Positions 55,161 through 63,218 of a stretch of 64,000 nucleotides of DNA are shown here, piece by piece. Within the stretch, counting starts at the first letter, position 1. Each line of letters opens with the position of its first letter. The translations under genes were made by a program, and so were the position numbers. Below the pieces are notes generated by a model. That model did not search any database and had not been told where the DNA came from. It saw nothing but the letters and a program-made list of their open reading frames with translations. This DNA comes from Ga0077555 sp046154645 (GTDB lineage: Bacteria > Pseudomonadota > Alphaproteobacteria > Rhizobiales > Hyphomicrobiaceae): positions 124,001 to 188,000 of the forward strand of contig JBJXDZ010000004.1 in NCBI GenBank assembly GCA_046154645.1. The letters are read 5' to 3'.

Positions 55161-57452
55161 TCAGTCGTTGTCGCGGGGCGGGCGCCGATCGCGACGTTCG
55201 CCGCCGCCACCACCGCCGCCACCTTCGCGCCGTGGACCGCGGTCACCGCCACCGCCGCCACCCCGGAACTCGCGCCGTGGCGGACGATCACCACCGCCGC
55301 GATCGCCGCCACCGCCGGTGTCACCACCATCGTCGCCGCGAGCTTCGGGCGGCAACTCTTTGCCGGTCGCCTGATCGATGATTTTCATGGAGAGGCGCGT
55401 CTTGCCGCGATCGTCGAAACCGAGCAGTTTGACGTAGACCTCCTGGCCCTCTTTCACCACCTCGCCGACGGTGGCCGGGCGGCCCTGCGTCAGCTGCGAG
55501 ATGTGCACGAGGCCGTCCTTGGCGCCGAAGAAGTTCACGAAAGCGCCGAACTCCATGATCTTCACGATCTTGCCCTTGTAGATCGTGCCGACCTCGGGCT
55601 CCTGCGTGATGCCGCGAATGCGGGCCAGCGCCTTGTCGATCGACTCGCGGTTGGCTGAGGCGATCTTCACCGTGCCGTCGTCCTCGATGTTGATTTTGGC
55701 GCCCGATTCCGCAACGATCTCGCGGATCACCGAGCCGCCGGTGCCGATGACTTCGCGGATCTTGTCGACGGGGATCTTGATGGTCTCGATGCGCGGCGCA
55801 TGCTCGCCAAGCTCGGAACGGGCGGTAACGATCGCCTTCTCCATCTCGGCCAGGATGTGGATGCGGCCGTGATGCGCCTGATCCAGCGCCACCCGCATGA
55901 TCTCCTCGGTGATGCCGGTGATCTTGATGTCCATCTGCAGGGCGGTGACGCCATTAGCGCTGCCGGCCACCTTGAAGTCCATGTCGCCGAGATGGTCCTC
56001 ATCGCCCAGGATGTCGGAGAGCACGGCGAAGTCATTGCCCTCCTTGATCAGACCCATGGCGATGCCGGCAACGGGGGCCTTGAGGGGCACGCCCGCATCC
56101 ATCAACGCCAGCGAGGAGCCGCACACGGTCGCCATCGAGGAGGAGCCGTTGGACTCCGTGATCTCGGAGACGACGCGCAGCGTGTAGGGGAAGTCCTCCT
56201 GCTTTGGCAGCAGCGGACGCACGGCGCGCCAGGCCAGCTTGCCGTGGCCGATCTCGCGACGGCCGGGCGAGCCCATGCGGCCGGTCTCGCCGACGGAGTA
56301 TGGAGGGAAGTTGTAGTGCAGCAGGAAGCGCTCTTTGCGGGTGCCTTCCAGCGCGTCGATGAACTGCTCGTCCTCGCCGGTGCCGAGCGTGGCAACGACC
56401 AGGGCCTGCGTCTCGCCACGCGTGAACAGCGATGAGCCGTGGGTGCGTGGCAGTACGCTCACCGATGAGGTGATCGGGCGCACGGTCTTGAGGTCGCGGC
56501 CGTCGATGCGCCGCCCGGTGCGGATGATGTCGCCGCGGACCACATCGGCCTCGAGGCTCTTGAAGACGCCGCCGAGCTTGACCTGCTCATCGACAGGCGA
56601 GCCGGCTGGCAGCATGGCCTCGAAGGCCTTCTTCTTGGCGGCGCTGACGAGATCCTGGCGCTTCTGCTTCTCAGGCGTCAAGAAGGCGGCCCGCAAATCG
56701 TCCTCGATCAGCGCGCGCATCTTGGCCTTGGTCTCGCTCGAGTCCGTCGGCTGGAAGTTCCACGGCTCCTTGGCGGCCTTCTCGGCCAAGCGAATGATCG
56801 CCTCGATCACGGGCTGGAAGCCCTTCTGGCCGAAGACGACGGCCTCGAGCATGGTTTTCTCGGACAGCTCCTTGGCCTCCGATTCGACCATCATGACAGC
56901 GTCGGTGGTGCCGGCGATGACGAGATCGAGATCGCTCTTGGCCATCTCGTCCAGCATTGGGTTGAGCACCATCTGCCCGTCGACGATGCCGACGCGCGAG
57001 GCGCCAATGGGGCCGAGGAAGGGCAGGCCGGACAGCGTCAATGCGGCCGACGCAGCGACCATGCCGAGGATGTCGGGATCGTTCTCCATGTCGTGCGAGA
57101 GCACGGTAATGACGACCTGCGTCTCATGCTTGAAGCCGTCGACGAAGAGAGGACGGATCGGCCGGTCGATCAGGCGCGAGGTCAACGTCTCCTTCTCGGA
57201 GGGGCGGCCTTCACGCTTGAAGAAGCCACCGGGGATCTTGCCTGCGGCGTAGGTCTTCTCCTGGTAATTCACGGTCAGCGGAAAGAAGTCGATGCCGGGC
57301 TTCACGGAGCGGGCGGCGACGACGGTGGCGAGCACGCTGGTCTCGCCATAGCTGGCAAACACCGCGGCGTCGGCCTGGCGGGCCATGCGTCCGGTCTCGA
57401 GTTTCAGGCGGCGGCCGCCCCAATCAACTTCAACGCTGTGGATATCGAACAT
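55161..57452 (-). CDS. pnp: Polyribonucleotide nucleotidyltransferase (PNPase)
   Basis: Phosphorolytic 3'-5' exoribonuclease of the RNA degradosome, 763 aa. Two RNase PH domains flank a helical linker; the second holds RKERFLLHYNFPPYSVGETGRMG and the metal-site DILGDEDHLGDMDFKVAG. A KH domain (IREVIGTGGSVIREI) and S1 domain (GTIYKGKIVKIMEFGAFVNFFG) follow. The last about 60 residues form an unusual Gly/Arg-rich tail with RGGG and poly-Gly runs. Located downstream of rpsO in the order rpsO-pnp, conserved in proteobacteria. Confidence 0.96.
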   Translation of the reverse strand: MFDIHSVEVDWGGRRLKLETGRMARQADAAVFASYGETSVLATVVAARSVKPGIDFFPLTVNYQEKTYAAGKIPGGFFKREGRPSEKETLTSRLIDRPIRPLFVDGFKHETQVVITVLSHDMENDPDILGMVAASAALTLSGLPFLGPIGASRVGIVDGQMVLNPMLDEMAKSDLDLVIAGTTDAVMMVESEAKELSEKTMLEAVVFGQKGFQPVIEAIIRLAEKAAKEPWNFQPTDSSETKAKMRALIEDDLRAAFLTPEKQKRQDLVSAAKKKAFEAMLPAGSPVDEQVKLGGVFKSLEADVVRGDIIRTGRRIDGRDLKTVRPITSSVSVLPRTHGSSLFTRGETQALVVATLGTGEDEQFIDALEGTRKERFLLHYNFPPYSVGETGRMGSPGRREIGHGKLAWRAVRPLLPKQEDFPYTLRVVSEITESNGSSSMATVCGSSLALMDAGVPLKAPVAGIAMGLIKEGNDFAVLSDILGDEDHLGDMDFKVAGSANGVTALQMDIKITGITEEIMRVALDQAHHGRIHILAEMEKAIVTARSELGEHAPRIETIKIPVDKIREVIGTGGSVIREIVAESGAKINIEDDGTVKIASANRESIDKALARIRGITQEPEVGTIYKGKIVKIMEFGAFVNFFGAKDGLVHISQLTQGRPATVGEVVKEGQEVYVKLLGFDDRGKTRLSMKIIDQATGKELPPEARGDDGGDTGGGGDRGGGDRPPRREFRGGGGGGDRGPRREGGGGGGGGERRDRRPPRDND

Positions 57453-57620
57453 TTCGGTTCTCGTTCTCGTTCATGCTCGCGACGGCCCCTGCCGGGCGAG
57501 GTCCAATGCCGGTGGCGCCGTCAACTCCGCCTGTCGGAGCCGGCGCGCCGGTCGTGTTGCCGGCGACGGCCGCATGGGCCGCGCCGAGCGTGATGTCCAG
57601 ATGTAAGATCTGGGCCTGCA

Positions 57621-57890
57621 TCAGCGGCGCAGATCCAGGCGCTCGATGATCTTCTGATAGCGGGCCGCGTCCTTGGCCTTCACGTAGTCGAGCAGCTGGC
57701 GCCGCTGGCTGACCATCTTGAGCAGGCCGCGACGTGAATGGTTGTCCTTCTTGTGCATCTTGAAATGGTCGGTCAGGCTGTTGATGCGCTCGGTCAGGAT
57801 GGCGATCTGTACTTCGGGCGAGCCGGTATCACCGGACTTGGTGCCGTGCTCTTTGATAACTTCGGCCTTGCGAGCGGTGCTCAGCGACAT
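57621..57890 (-). CDS. rpsO: 30S ribosomal protein S15
   Basis: Primary 16S rRNA-binding ribosomal protein, 89 aa as usual. Signature regions are TGSPEVQIAILTERINSLTDHF and HKKDNHSRRGLLKMVSQRRQLLDYVK. Start at 57890 (MSLSTARKAEVI); the frame stays open to 57950 without S15 character. Gene order rpsO-pnp is standard, but the usual upstream truB gene is replaced here by the divergent serC. Confidence 0.97.
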   Translation of the reverse strand: MSLSTARKAEVIKEHGTKSGDTGSPEVQIAILTERINSLTDHFKMHKKDNHSRRGLLKMVSQRRQLLDYVKAKDAARYQKIIERLDLRR

Positions 57891-58230
57891 CGTGGGATCC
57901 TTTCGGTTTTGAGGGTCGCGGTGAGCGCACGGCCGCAGCCGTTGTCCCAACGCTGATTGGCGGCCACAGCCAGGATGTCGTCCAGCAGGGTCGCGTGGGT
58001 GGGCGCACCCGACAGAGCGGGAAGCGCACGCGCGGCTTATACACGAACGCTTCCGGGTCGCGAGGAAAAAGTGTTTGCCTAGATGGCAGCTGGTGGCTCA
58101 AAGCCGGGGCAAGCTGCCTGTGAACGATCGTCAATTTGTCTCGCACCATCGCTGCCGATCCGGTCAGGGCACCCCGTTTGATTCGGGGTCCACCTTGGTC
58201 GCGTTTGACTTCGCGGCCGGCGCGCAATAT
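57891..58230. other. Divergent promoter region rpsO/serC
   Basis: Gap of 340 bp before the serC leader structure. It contains the rpsO leader and both promoters; a TATAAG at about 58036-58041, minus strand, is a possible rpsO -10. No gene or repeat recognised. Confidence 0.4.
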
Positions 58231-58283
58231 CTCCCGGAGCGGGCCACCTCCCCCCACCGGGAGGCTTCTATCTGGAAGGATAG
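58231..58283 (+). ncRNA. serC leader RNA (cis-regulatory)
   Basis: Two consecutive hairpins just before serC: CTCCCGG (58231-58237) with CCGGGAG (58257-58263), then CTATC (58268-58272) with GATAG (58279-58283), whose loop and 3' arm contain the GGAAGGA ribosome-binding site. A final stem overlapping the ribosome-binding site of a serC-serA operon is exactly the description of the alphaproteobacterial serC leader. Folding would hide the site and repress translation; the ligand or signal is unknown. Confidence 0.8.
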
Positions 58284-58287
58284 CCAC

Positions 58288-59463
58288 GTGACCAGCCTCG
58301 CCAAGCCGGGCCAACGCCCGAGATCCACCCATTTCTCCTCCGGTCCCTGCGCCAAGCGCCCCGGTTGGACCCCGCAAGCCCTCGACAAGGCCTTTCTCGG
58401 CCGCTCGCACCGCGCCAAAGAGGGCAAGGCCAAGCTGAAGCTGGCGATCGACAAAACCAATAGCATCCTCGGCGTGCCCCAGGGCTTCCTGTGCGCCATC
58501 GTGCCCGGCTCCGACACCGGCGCCTTCGAGATGGCCATGTGGACCATGCTGGGCCAGCGTCCCGTCGATGCCCTGGCCTGGGAGAGCTTCGGCCAAGGCT
58601 GGGTCAACGACACCGTCAAACAGCTGAAGCTTAAGGATACCCGCGTCATCGAGGCCCCTTATGGTCAGCTGCCGGACCTCACCAAGGTCGATTGCGACCG
58701 AGACGTGCTGTTCACCGCCAACGGCACCACGTCGGGCGTGCGCATTCCGAACTACGGCTGGATTCCCGCGAACCGGCAGGGGCTGACGTTTGTTGATGCA
58801 ACCTCGTCGGTGTTTGCACAGCCCGTGGATTGGTCCAAGGTCGATGTGCTCACGTTCTCGTGGCAGAAAGTCCTCGGCGGCGAGGCGGCGCACGGCATGC
58901 TGATCCTGTCGCCGCGCGCTGTGGCTCGCCTCGTGTCCTACGTGCCCGCTTGGCCGCTGCCGAAAGTGTTCCGTCTCACCGCCGGCGGCAAGCTCATCAA
59001 GGGTGTGTTCGAAGGCGAGACCATCAACACGCCATCGATGTTGTGCGTCGAGGATTACCTGGATGCGCTGGCTTGGGCGGAGAGCATTGGCGGCCTCGAG
59101 GGCCTCATGGCGCGGGCGGATGCCAATGCCAAGGTTCTTTTCGACTGGGCCGAGCGCACACCGTGGATTGCCAATCTGGCCGTGGCTCCGGCGACCCGCT
59201 CCAACACCAGCGTGTGCCTGAAACTGGTCGATCCCGCGCTCGCGCGCCTTTCGGACGATGCTCAGAAGGATTTCGTCAAGGCAATCGCGTCGTCGCTGGA
59301 GAAGGAGGGCGTGGCCATGGACATCGCCAACCATCGCGATGCGCCGGCAAGCTTCCGCATCTGGTGCGGCGCTACCATCGAGCATGCCGATCTCGAAGCG
59401 CTGACGCCGTGGCTCGACTGGGCCTACGCCCAAGAGCACGACAGGCTTGCCAAGGCGGCGTGA
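58288..59463 (+). CDS. serC: Phosphoserine aminotransferase
   Basis: PLP enzyme converting 3-phosphohydroxypyruvate to phosphoserine, second step of serine synthesis; family members also act in pyridoxine synthesis. 391 aa, alphaproteobacterial type. The PLP lysine lies in TFSWQKVLGGEAAHG; HFSSGPCAKRPGW is the N-terminal phosphate-binding segment and NTSVCLK lies near the C-terminus. Start is GTG at 58288, 5 bases after the sequestering hairpin, with AAGGA about 8 bases upstream. serA follows after 106 bp. Confidence 0.95.
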   Translation: MTSLAKPGQRPRSTHFSSGPCAKRPGWTPQALDKAFLGRSHRAKEGKAKLKLAIDKTNSILGVPQGFLCAIVPGSDTGAFEMAMWTMLGQRPVDALAWESFGQGWVNDTVKQLKLKDTRVIEAPYGQLPDLTKVDCDRDVLFTANGTTSGVRIPNYGWIPANRQGLTFVDATSSVFAQPVDWSKVDVLTFSWQKVLGGEAAHGMLILSPRAVARLVSYVPAWPLPKVFRLTAGGKLIKGVFEGETINTPSMLCVEDYLDALAWAESIGGLEGLMARADANAKVLFDWAERTPWIANLAVAPATRSNTSVCLKLVDPALARLSDDAQKDFVKAIASSLEKEGVAMDIANHRDAPASFRIWCGATIEHADLEALTPWLDWAYAQEHDRLAKAA

Positions 59464-59473
59464 GAGGGCAACT

Positions 59474-59550
59474 TCCCCCTCTCCCCGTTCGCGCTCACGA
59501 CTGAAGCTCCCCCTCCCAGTTTTGCATTTGGCGCAAACAGGGAGAGGGGA
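59474..59550. repeat. Intergenic inverted repeat between serC and serA
   Basis: CCCCTCTCCC near 59476-59485 pairs with GGGAGAGGGG at 59540-59549 (10-bp perfect arms, about 54-base interior). This C-rich and G-rich pair resembles dispersed intergenic repeats of alphaproteobacteria; it could also form a long hairpin in the serC-serA transcript. Confidence 0.5.
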
Positions 59551-59569
59551 CGCGATCCGGAGTTCTTCC

Positions 59570-61162
59570 ATGCCCGCCCCCAAAGTCCTCATTTCCGATG
59601 AGCTGTCGCCTGCCGCCGTTGCTATCTTCAAGGAGAACGGCATCGACGTTACGTTCGAGCCGAAGCTCGGCAAGGATAAAGACAAGCTCGAAGCCATGAT
59701 CGGCGCGTTCGACGGCCTCGCCATTCGCTCCGCCACCAAAGTCACCGAGAAGATCCTGGTTGCGGCAAAAAACCTGAAGGTTGTCGGCCGTGCCGGCATC
59801 GGCGTTGACAACGTCGACATCAAGGCGGCGACGGCGAAGGGCGTCATCGTCATGAACACGCCGTTCGGCAACTCCATCACCACGGCCGAGCACGCCATCT
59901 CGATGATGATGGCATTGGCCCGCCAGATCCCCGAGGCTGACAAATCAACGCAAGGCGGCAAGTGGGAGAAGTCGCGCTTCATGGGCGTGGAGCTGTTCTC
60001 CAAGACGCTCGGCGTCATTGGCTGCGGCAACATCGGCGCCATCGTCGCCGACCGTGGCATCGGCCTCAAGATGAAGGTGATCGCCTTCGATCCTTTCCTG
60101 TCGCCGGAGCGGGCCATGGAGCTTGGCGTGCAGAAGGTCGAGCTCGACGATCTCTTCCGCCGCGCTGATTTCATCACGCTGCACACGCCGCTCACCGAGA
60201 AGACGAAGAACATCATCGACGCGGCGGCGCTGAAAAAGATGAAGCGCGGCGTGCGCCTCATCAATTGCGCGCGCGGCGGTCTGATCGACGAGAAAGCGCT
60301 GCTGGAGGCGCTCAAATCCGGCCACGTCGCCGGCGCCGCACTCGACGTGTTCGAGGAGGAGCCGGCGACCGCCAATCCGCTGTTCGGAGTGCCGAACCTC
60401 ATCTGCACGCCGCATCTGGGTGCGGCCACCAGCGAGGCGCAGGAGAACGTGGCGCTCCAGATTGCCGAGCAGATGTCGGCCTATCTGCTGCAGGGCGCCA
60501 TTTCGAATGCGGTCAACTTCCCTTCGATTACGGCCGAGGAGGCGCCGCGGCTGCGGCCCTATGTCAAGCTTGCCGAGCAGCTGGGCTCCTTCGCCGGTCA
60601 GCTCACCGAGTCCACCATCAAGGGCATCGCGGTCGAATACTCGGGCGCGGTGGCCGAGCTGAACGTCAAGCCGATCACGGCGGCGGCGGTGGCGAGCGTG
60701 CTCAAGTGGCACATGGACGACGGCGTCAACATGGTCTCGGCGGTGAGCCTTGCCGAGCAGCGCGGCGTCAGGATCGCCACCACCACGCGTGGGCAGGACG
60801 GCGCCTACGAGAGCTACGTCAAGCTCACTGTCAGCACCGACAAGTACGATCGTTCGCTCGGCGGCACCGTGTTCTCGGATGGGCGCCCGCGCTTCATCCA
60901 GGTGCGTGACATCAACATGGAGTTCGAGGTGACGCCGCACATGCTGTTCGTGCGCAATTCCGACAAGCCCGGCTTCATCGGCAAATTCGGCACCGTGATG
61001 GGCGAAGCCGGCGTCAATATCGCGACGCTCAATCTCGGCCGCGACAAGCCGGGTGGCGATGCCATCTGTCTCGTCTCCGTCGATGAGCCGATCTCGGAGG
61101 CTGTGCTGGAAAAGGTCCGCGCCTTGCCACAAGTGATCCGCGCCAGTCGGCTGAAATTCTGA
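59570..61162 (+). CDS. serA: D-3-phosphoglycerate dehydrogenase
   Basis: First enzyme of serine synthesis, oxidising 3-phosphoglycerate with NAD. 530 aa, the long form: catalytic and NAD domains (GVIGCGNIGAIVADRG; INCARGGLID with Arg; HLGAATSEAQENVA with catalytic His), an intervening domain, and a C-terminal ACT domain (MLFVRNSDKPGFIGKFGTVMGEAGVNIATLNLGR) that likely binds serine for feedback control. Start at 59570 with GGAG 8 bases upstream. Confidence 0.96.
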   Translation: MPAPKVLISDELSPAAVAIFKENGIDVTFEPKLGKDKDKLEAMIGAFDGLAIRSATKVTEKILVAAKNLKVVGRAGIGVDNVDIKAATAKGVIVMNTPFGNSITTAEHAISMMMALARQIPEADKSTQGGKWEKSRFMGVELFSKTLGVIGCGNIGAIVADRGIGLKMKVIAFDPFLSPERAMELGVQKVELDDLFRRADFITLHTPLTEKTKNIIDAAALKKMKRGVRLINCARGGLIDEKALLEALKSGHVAGAALDVFEEEPATANPLFGVPNLICTPHLGAATSEAQENVALQIAEQMSAYLLQGAISNAVNFPSITAEEAPRLRPYVKLAEQLGSFAGQLTESTIKGIAVEYSGAVAELNVKPITAAAVASVLKWHMDDGVNMVSAVSLAEQRGVRIATTTRGQDGAYESYVKLTVSTDKYDRSLGGTVFSDGRPRFIQVRDINMEFEVTPHMLFVRNSDKPGFIGKFGTVMGEAGVNIATLNLGRDKPGGDAICLVSVDEPISEAVLEKVRALPQVIRASRLKF

Positions 61163-61202
61163 GGCGAACGATACGGCTGGTCGGGGCGAGGCGCAGCGAG
61201 CC

Positions 61203-63002
61203 ATGGAAGACACGTCGCTGGTTCACATCACGCTGCTGCTGGCTGCGGCCGCCATTGCGGCACCGCTGGCGCGCTATCTGCGCATCGGCACCGTGCTCGG
61301 CTATCTGGCTGCCGGTGTGGCGCTTGGGCCCTATGGCATCGGCCAGGTGTTCTCGCTCTATCAGGCGAAGGAAATCCTGCACATTGCCGAGTTCGGCGTC
61401 GTGCTGCTGCTGTTCCTGATTGGCCTGGAGTTGCGTCCCAGTCGCCTGTGGTCGATGCGCTTTTCGATCTTCGGCCTCGGCGGCGCGCAGGTGGCGCTGA
61501 CGGCCGCAGTGCTTGGTGTCGCTTCGCTGCTGCTGGGTGTGCCCTGGGTGCTGGCGCTGTTCATCGGGTTGGCGTTGTCGTTGTCGTCGACGGCCTTCGC
61601 GCTGCAGGTGCTGGAGGAGAAGGGCGAATTGACCGCCCGCCACGGCCGGCTGGCGTTCTCCATCCTGCTGCTGCAGGATCTGGCCGCCATTCCGCTGATC
61701 GCGCTGGTGCCGCTGTTCGCCGTCACCGGATTGAAGAACGGGGGCATGTCGCCGCTGGTGGCGCTGCAGGCGCTGGCAACCATTGGTGCCGTCGTGATCG
61801 TCGGCCGCTATCTGCTCGGCCATGCGCTGCGGCTGGTGGCGCGGACCGGCGTCAAGGAGGCGATGACGGCTTCGGCCCTGCTGACTGTGGTCGGGACGGC
61901 CGTGATCATGCAGTGGGTCGGGCTGTCGGCCTCGCTCGGCGCCTTCATCGCCGGCGCACTGCTGGCAGAATCCTCCTATCGCCACCAGCTGCGTGCCGAC
62001 ATCGAGCCGTTCGAGGGGCTGCTGCTCGGTCTGTTCTTCACCGCCATCGGCATGTCGCTGAAGATCGATCTGCTGATCGCCGCGCCGCTGATGATTGCGG
62101 GTCTCACCGCGGCCGTGATCGCCATCAAGGCGGGAGTTCTCTATCTGCTCGGCCGCTGGCAAGGGCTCGACGCGCGGCCGGCCCGCCGTTTGGCCTTGGT
62201 CATCTGCCAGGGCGGTGAATTCGCCTTCGTGCTGTTCGCGCAAGGGGTGACGGCCAAGGTGCTGTCGCCTGAGATAGCCGATCGGCTGGCCGTCGTGGTG
62301 ACGCTGTCGATGGCGGCAACGCCGCTGCTGTTGCTGCTCGATGACTACTTGGCGCCGCCCAAGCCGCTGGCGATCGCGGACACTGCGCTCCCGGACCGGG
62401 CCGGTCACGTCATCATCGCCGGATTCGGTCGCTTCGGCCAGATCGCCGCCCGCATCCTGCGCGCCAAGCGCATTCCCTTCACCGCCCTCGACCTCGATCC
62501 CGAGCAGATCGCACTCGTGAAAAGGTTCGGCGCCGAAGCCTACTATGGCGATGCCAGCCGGCTCGATATCCTTGAGGCCGCCGACGCCGGCAAGGCGCGA
62601 GCGCTGGTGCTGGCAATCGACGATGTCGAGGCGTCGGTGCGGACGGCCGAACTGGTGCGGCAGCATTTTCCGAAGCTCAAGATCTACGCCCGCGCCCGCA
62701 ACCGCGCGCACGTGCACCGGCTGATGGATCTCGGCATCGACAACATCCGCCGCGAAACTTTCCCGGCTGCGCTCGAGCTGACGGAAGAGCTTTTGCAAGG
62801 GCTCGGCTATTCGGACCGCGATGTGCGTTTCGCCATCTCGACGTTCGAGACCCACGACGTGCGGCGGCTGATCGATGACTACCGCCATTACACGGATGCC
62901 GAGAAGATGCTGGAGCGCGCCCGCTCTGACGGTGACACGCTCGCGAAACTCTTCGACGAGGATGCGGAGGCAGACGCCAAAGGCGAGAAAGCTGCGAAGT
63001 AG
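61203..63002 (+). CDS. KefB/KefC-type cation:proton antiporter (CPA2) with TrkA-N domain
   Basis: Inner-membrane potassium/proton antiporter, 599 aa. About 12-13 membrane helices include LHIAEFGVVLLLFLIGLELRPSRLW and SSTAFALQVLEEKGEL; the C-terminal RCK/TrkA-N domain has the NAD(H)-binding VIIAGFGRFGQIAARIL and YYGDASRLDIL. The glutathione-gated Kef regulators KefF/KefG are not nearby. Starts 40 bp after serA. Typical for potassium efflux under electrophile or pH stress in related proteins. Confidence 0.93.
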   Translation: MEDTSLVHITLLLAAAAIAAPLARYLRIGTVLGYLAAGVALGPYGIGQVFSLYQAKEILHIAEFGVVLLLFLIGLELRPSRLWSMRFSIFGLGGAQVALTAAVLGVASLLLGVPWVLALFIGLALSLSSTAFALQVLEEKGELTARHGRLAFSILLLQDLAAIPLIALVPLFAVTGLKNGGMSPLVALQALATIGAVVIVGRYLLGHALRLVARTGVKEAMTASALLTVVGTAVIMQWVGLSASLGAFIAGALLAESSYRHQLRADIEPFEGLLLGLFFTAIGMSLKIDLLIAAPLMIAGLTAAVIAIKAGVLYLLGRWQGLDARPARRLALVICQGGEFAFVLFAQGVTAKVLSPEIADRLAVVVTLSMAATPLLLLLDDYLAPPKPLAIADTALPDRAGHVIIAGFGRFGQIAARILRAKRIPFTALDLDPEQIALVKRFGAEAYYGDASRLDILEAADAGKARALVLAIDDVEASVRTAELVRQHFPKLKIYARARNRAHVHRLMDLGIDNIRRETFPAALELTEELLQGLGYSDRDVRFAISTFETHDVRRLIDDYRHYTDAEKMLERARSDGDTLAKLFDEDAEADAKGEKAAK

Positions 63003-63218
63003 GTGCCTCCAGTGGCCTCTCCGTGGCGCCACAGGTTCGGGCTCGAGGCCCTCGCACAGGGGTGAGCCTATTGCGTCGTTAAGACTTTGTTTGCCCTCTT
63101 TTGAGGCCAGGGCTCGCCACCCCAAGGAATTCGGTCGCAGGTCTGTCTTAAGGCTATCGCGTCCATGCCCCGTCGCCGACGGAGCGTGGCAAGCCCGGAT
63201 ATCCTTTGGAGCCGCCCC

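Noticed and set aside
57829..60429. 866-codon minus-strand open frame opposite serC and serA
   Set aside because: Antisense shadow of serC/serA produced by high GC3 codon use; no domain is recognisable, and both plus-strand genes are unmistakable.
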